From contig JAEWSC010000001.1 of the NCBI GenBank assembly GCA_023398575.1, positions 1 through 45,945 of the forward strand: DNA of 45,945 nt, in the 5' to 3' direction. The notes under the pieces were generated by a model that saw only the letters and a program-made list of their open reading frames with translations, was not told the origin of the DNA and did no database searches. The DNA comes from Bacillota bacterium. GTDB taxonomy: Bacteria > Bacillota > Clostridia > Christensenellales > Aristaeellaceae. Made by a program: the position numbers and the translations under genes. Shown here in pieces: positions 42,177 through 45,945 of this stretch (positions are counted from its first letter, which is position 1; every line of letters begins with the position of its first letter).

Positions 42177-43568
42177 TCAATGCCATTCCTTGGGCAAATA
42201 CGCCTTTGTGTTTTCAATCATTTGCGCAAACAACCTTTCGCCGTCCGCAGGGCCAAGCTGCGACAATTGCGGGTCATGCAGGAAGGCATTGAGTGCCGCT
42301 TCCTTATCGCAGTTCATGCCAGCCATGACAATTGCTTCCTGGTTTAGTACATGACGGGTGACAAGTGCGTCAACACCCTTGGGAAGTGCTCCCGCGAATA
42401 CGGGTGCAATTTCATTGCGTCTGAACAGCGCGTTTGTTTCCACCACCGCGCCCACCGGCAGGTTTTCCACCTGGCCCCGGTTGGGAATGTTGACATTGGA
42501 TACCATATCACCAAGCCCCAGCAGTGCTTTCATTAACAAATGTCCTTCCTCACCGGAACCATCCAGCTGCACCGGCTCTGCGCCACTCAAGATGGCTTCC
42601 CGCCGTGAAAGACGCTTTTTTAAATCCTCCTCCCGCCAAGTAACGGTGGTCAATCCAAAGCCCCAGGAATGGACAGTCTCGGGATTTTTCAAGTACCAGG
42701 GCGGCATAAACTCAGCCAGATGGCGGTCGCCCGCCGCGGCAATCAGGCCGTAACGGCGAAACAGATCAAACTTTACACGGTGGGAACACTCAAAGGAATT
42801 GTTCATCCAATTGTTATCTTTCCCTTTAATAAAGCCGGTTTCATAATACTTATCCACGAACCGACGGTACATTGGGAACAGATCATACCCTTGATAGCTG
42901 GCGCTGTACAGCCAGGTGAAATGGTTGATACCCGTTACGCCGGTTGAAATTTCCGTACGGTTAACACCCTGAATACCTTCTACATCTTCCAACATGGCAG
43001 CAAGCAGCTTCTGGGTGCCAAACACCTCATGGCAGCAGCCAAATGCCTTAATGCCCGGGTATACCTTATACAGTGTGCGCATGCAGACTGTCATGGGGTT
43101 GGTATAATTGATGACCCAGGCATCAGGCGCAAAATCACGGATCGCCTCAGCGATTTCCACATACATGGGCACCGTGCGCATAGCTCTGATCAGCCCGCCA
43201 GGGCCAACCGTGTCGCCTACCGGCTGCCAAATGCCATGAGCTTCCGGCAGATGCACATCGGAGCGCATTTCCAAGAAAGTGCCCGGCAAAATAGAGATGA
43301 CCACAAAATCGGCGCCAGTAAGCGCCTCCTTCAGCGTTAGACTGACTTCATAGCGCCAATGAGATTTTGCATCGGGATGGGCAGAAATCATATCGCCGAT
43401 ACGCTTGTTTTTTTCTGCCGCCTCCTGGTCAATGTCATACAGTCTCACCAAGCCATTCATTTGCTCATCCATGGCAAGGTCCTTCATAAAACCCCAGGCC
43501 CAGCCCCTGGAACCGCCGCCAATATACGCCACTGTGAGCCCTTGAACCTTGCCATTTGAAAACAACAT
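42177..43568 (-). CDS. GH4 glycosidase, probable alpha-galacturonidase (CHEV motif)
   Basis: This 463-residue protein is a complete GH4 enzyme with an NAD-binding start AYIGGGSRGWAWGF, VINYTNPMT, C-H-E-V at 179-182 (metal Cys179) and GVTGINHF with the second metal ligand. GH4 enzymes need NAD and Mn2+ and cleave by oxidation/elimination. The residue set after Cys separates specificities; CHEV is the motif reported for alpha-galacturonidases such as LplD of Bacillus subtilis. The gene follows the AraC-type regulator by 14 nt with GGAGG before ATG 43568. Expected role: cytoplasmic cleavage of galacturonate from pectin-derived oligosaccharides. Confidence 0.88.
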   Translation of the reverse strand: MLFSNGKVQGLTVAYIGGGSRGWAWGFMKDLAMDEQMNGLVRLYDIDQEAAEKNKRIGDMISAHPDAKSHWRYEVSLTLKEALTGADFVVISILPGTFLEMRSDVHLPEAHGIWQPVGDTVGPGGLIRAMRTVPMYVEIAEAIRDFAPDAWVINYTNPMTVCMRTLYKVYPGIKAFGCCHEVFGTQKLLAAMLEDVEGIQGVNRTEISTGVTGINHFTWLYSASYQGYDLFPMYRRFVDKYYETGFIKGKDNNWMNNSFECSHRVKFDLFRRYGLIAAAGDRHLAEFMPPWYLKNPETVHSWGFGLTTVTWREEDLKKRLSRREAILSGAEPVQLDGSGEEGHLLMKALLGLGDMVSNVNIPNRGQVENLPVGAVVETNALFRRNEIAPVFAGALPKGVDALVTRHVLNQEAIVMAGMNCDKEAALNAFLHDPQLSQLGPADGERLFAQMIENTKAYLPKEWH

Positions 43569-43582
43569 AACGATGCCTCCAT

Positions 43583-45838
43583 TTACTCTTGCGTGTTTAA
43601 TGATACGTCATCTTTTTGTCCGATCATCTGCCGGTACTGCGCCGGTGTCATGGCCATGTACTGCCTGAATCTTCTGTTAAAACCTGAAGCGTCATAATAC
43701 CCTACCGCCAGGCCGATATCTTTTACCGACATTCTGGTCCCACCCAGCAATTCCTTTGCCTTTTCCATGCGTAACAGCAGCAGGTATTCCGAAGGAGTCA
43801 TGCCGCTAAGCTCCTTGAAATCCAGCGATAGCCGCACCGCACTGATACCATAGGCATCCGCGATGGCGCTCATGCTGAGCGTTGGGTCGGCATAATGCTG
43901 ATGCATATATCCGATAATATCACGAATCACCGTTGGCGTCTGCACTGGCTCTGGTTCAGATTTTGACAGTATATCACTGCACAGCTTTCGCAAAAGATCA
44001 TCCAGGTCCGCAATGGAGCGGCAGCCCGACAGGGTGAATACATCATAATACTGCAGCGCATCCATGCTCTCTCCATGTCTATCAATATGTTCGTTAAGTA
44101 TGGCGGCGATCACATTGTTATAAATCATCCGGAATGCAAACAGCGACAGCTCCGTACTGCCCAAGAAGTGGAACAGTTCGTCCATCCGGTCACTCAGCGC
44201 CCTGGCATCACCAGCCCGTAGCGCTTTTTTGAAGCCCTCCAGGTAGCTGCGGGTAAAGGGTGTAATATCCTTGGCCGCCGCGCTAACATCCGCAAAGCGC
44301 AGCACATGGGTGCTGCCCATGACAAAGCGGTTATCATATGCAGTGCTTGCCTCCAGATATGCATTGGCGGCATGCCTGAACTCCTTGTGAACCTTGCTGA
44401 TAGATACGGCCACGCCTGAATCCATTGCGGCCAGATCACCTTGAATTCGCCAGGCCCATGTTTCCAATGCGTCAGCGTTGTCGGCAAATATTACAAATAA
44501 AAATTGTTCCAAAGCCAACAATTCCACATAATAGCCGACAACATCACCGCAAAGCTGCGCAGCCGCCTTTTCCATATCCAAGCCACCGTTTTCCTTGGGT
44601 GGCGTACCAATGAGTGATACGGCATAACAGGCTTTGTCGATATGCATGCCCATCTGTCCAGCGGCCATGACAGCGGCTTGCCGGTCCTGATACCGGCCCT
44701 TGACAAAGTCCTTGATAAAACTCGCCTTGCGGGCCGGCAAGCTTTCATCCAGCCTGGTATTGAGCGCCGCATTTCTGTCCACCAGTGCCACAATGCCGCT
44801 TTGAATAGCTTCCAGGTCATCCTTCCCCGGTGTGGTAGCGGAAAGCAGATACCGAAGCTCACGAATGGGCTTGGCATGCCGCCTGGAAAAATAAAAGGTA
44901 AGTGCCATACAGGGAATACTCAGTGCAAACAGGAACATACCAAACCCCAACTGCGCGCTGTTCATCACACCCCGCATATTTTCCACAGGGATTAAGGTGA
45001 CATACTGCATATCATACATATGGCCCTTTTGAGCCACAAGCAAATACTGCCTGCCGCCCAGCGAAACATCTTTTGACAGCGTGCCTTGATTCCCCTCAAT
45101 TTGCGCATACACAGCCTCATCGGCTAGATCGAGGCCACGGCTGGCAGCAAGTGTCTGATGCTCATAAAAGATGTAGGTACTTCGGGGTTCGTATATTTCA
45201 TCGGCAAACATCTGCTGATAGGTACTTTCCTTGATCGTAAAAAGAAGATTGCCGGTCGTGTACCGGTCTCCCATGCTGAGCGGCACAATCACCGCCACCA
45301 TGCTGTTGTTGACACCGTCTGTCAATATGCTGCTGACATTCTGTGCCGGCATAATCGCCATGCCAATATCCTGCTTGCGCAAAAGCGCCCGCATTTCTTC
45401 CGGCGAGGTGCGTTCAAACAGCATCAGTTTATACAAAAACATCTCCAACCCCACAGAAGTGGCGGAAGAGTACAAATATTCATCTTCATGAAATAGGAGA
45501 TAGAATTGATCAAAGAAATCAATGGTGGTAGTATAGGGCAGCAGCTGCAATTTCAGATGGTAGGCCCGCATCGGGTTTTCAGCCAGCTTGAAAGATCGCG
45601 TATAGGGAGAAAGGCCAATCTGACGTCCAACGCTCAGCAGCGTGGTCAGATTTGCCTCGTGCTGGTATCTTATCTTCCCCAGCTTGTTGATGTTGTTTTC
45701 AATGGTATTAGCCCGAACGGTATTGGTATAGGTATTGTTCATATACACACCTACGCCAATAAAAAGCACGGCCATAACCGCCGCGTAAGAGATCATATAG
45801 CGCAGCAAAATGGAGTGGATGATGCCTTTCCTTTTCAT
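43583..45838 (-). CDS. Membrane-bound AraC-type sensor/regulator
   Basis: ATG 45838 (GGGAGGG upstream) gives 751 residues. Layout: membrane segment about 10-30, extracytoplasmic Cache-like sensor to about 290, second membrane segment about 295-316, cytoplasmic linker domain, then a C-terminal AraC domain. The AraC domain has two helix-turn-helix units (LSMSAIADAYGISAVRLSLDFKE and MSVKDIGLAVGYYDASGFNRRFRQ). This architecture (YesS/LplR-like) is common for local control of polysaccharide-use genes. It precedes the CHEV-type GH4 gene, so it probably senses a sugar or binding protein outside and activates that gene. Genes further upstream lie outside the window. Confidence 0.9.
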   Translation of the reverse strand: MKRKGIIHSILLRYMISYAAVMAVLFIGVGVYMNNTYTNTVRANTIENNINKLGKIRYQHEANLTTLLSVGRQIGLSPYTRSFKLAENPMRAYHLKLQLLPYTTTIDFFDQFYLLFHEDEYLYSSATSVGLEMFLYKLMLFERTSPEEMRALLRKQDIGMAIMPAQNVSSILTDGVNNSMVAVIVPLSMGDRYTTGNLLFTIKESTYQQMFADEIYEPRSTYIFYEHQTLAASRGLDLADEAVYAQIEGNQGTLSKDVSLGGRQYLLVAQKGHMYDMQYVTLIPVENMRGVMNSAQLGFGMFLFALSIPCMALTFYFSRRHAKPIRELRYLLSATTPGKDDLEAIQSGIVALVDRNAALNTRLDESLPARKASFIKDFVKGRYQDRQAAVMAAGQMGMHIDKACYAVSLIGTPPKENGGLDMEKAAAQLCGDVVGYYVELLALEQFLFVIFADNADALETWAWRIQGDLAAMDSGVAVSISKVHKEFRHAANAYLEASTAYDNRFVMGSTHVLRFADVSAAAKDITPFTRSYLEGFKKALRAGDARALSDRMDELFHFLGSTELSLFAFRMIYNNVIAAILNEHIDRHGESMDALQYYDVFTLSGCRSIADLDDLLRKLCSDILSKSEPEPVQTPTVIRDIIGYMHQHYADPTLSMSAIADAYGISAVRLSLDFKELSGMTPSEYLLLLRMEKAKELLGGTRMSVKDIGLAVGYYDASGFNRRFRQYMAMTPAQYRQMIGQKDDVSLNTQE

Positions 45839-45867
45839 AGAACACCCTCCCATCTGCAGTATGCTTA

Positions 45868-45894
45868 TCCAAAAGCGGCGCTGTCGCTTTTGGA
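45868..45894. repeat. Inverted repeat upstream of the AraC-type regulator
   Basis: TCCAAAAGCG (45868-45877) pairs with CGCTTTTGGA (45885-45894) around a 7-nt loop, 30 nt upstream of the regulator ATG. No T-run follows on either strand. It could be an operator or the end of an upstream unit. The remaining bases to 45945 are GC-rich with no recognised gene. Confidence 0.5.
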
Positions 45895-45945
45895 CACGCT
45901 GTGCCGCCGCGCCCAAGGGGCGGCGGGGCCGCCCGGGATTGAATT

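Noticed and set aside
1..45945. CRISPR arrays, tRNA or rRNA genes, prophage or insertion sequences
   Set aside because: No spaced direct repeats, cloverleaf sequences, rRNA cores, transposase or integrase motifs were seen.

Overview
The window looks like a chromosomal segment of a low-to-mid GC Bacillota (class Clostridia). The evidence is the yybS-like/rplI/dnaB order, a GapN-type glyceraldehyde-3-phosphate dehydrogenase, TlyA, DUF4914, a PKTIDND-type phosphofructokinase, VTC/DUF4956 genes, strong AGGAGG ribosome binding sites, and sigma-A promoters with 17-nt spacers. Finer placement cannot be made from the sequence alone. No rRNA, tRNA, CRISPR array, phage or transposase gene was seen. TAG is used as a normal stop (for example at 7598, 41129 and 41977).

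Layout. 1-142: start of a GAF-domain gene leaving the window on the minus strand. 499-4376: DUF2232 membrane protein, rplI, dnaB and a YhaM-like OB-fold/HD nuclease. 4533-7598: a lipoprotein and a large membrane protein fused to a PlsC-like acyltransferase domain. 7593-11331 (minus): AzlCD amino acid exporter, an M20 homologue that has lost its catalytic residues, and a ferredoxin-like aldo/keto reductase. 11485-15562: MpsC-like protein, a hairpin repeat, an attenuator-like leader, DUF4914 (HprK/PEPCK-like P-loop) and gapN behind a perfect palindrome. 15657-21500 (minus): NYN nuclease, a membrane EAL phosphodiesterase with a dead GGDEF, an unusual Fe-S aldo/keto reductase and an MFS transporter. 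21654-26709: esterase, tlyA, an SH3b-repeat wall protein, ProX/YbaK deacylase, phosphofructokinase and a CmpB-family membrane protein.

26769-33686 reads as one amino-acid-to-hydroxyacid island. A polar amino acid ABC transporter (ATPase and permease) shares an operon with an aminotransferase and an HcxA-like 2-oxoacid reductase. Its solute-binding protein is transcribed divergently and is followed by an L-2-hydroxyacid dehydrogenase and an intact M20 peptidase.

33770-39451 is the most interesting block. A two-component system is divergent from a VTC polymerase-like/DUF4956/carbohydrate-binding lipoprotein operon. The shared intergenic region holds a mirror-symmetric set of four TTTCAG boxes placed at identical distances from both -10 hexamers. 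The response regulator reading frame carries an in-frame amber codon at position 25, and the end of the surface operon has a decayed fragment. So this genome, or this assembly, may show the system in the course of being lost. 39567-45838: a serine hydrolase lipoprotein with a short-chain dehydrogenase, then a GH4 enzyme with the CHEV motif of alpha-galacturonidases behind a membrane AraC-type regulator.
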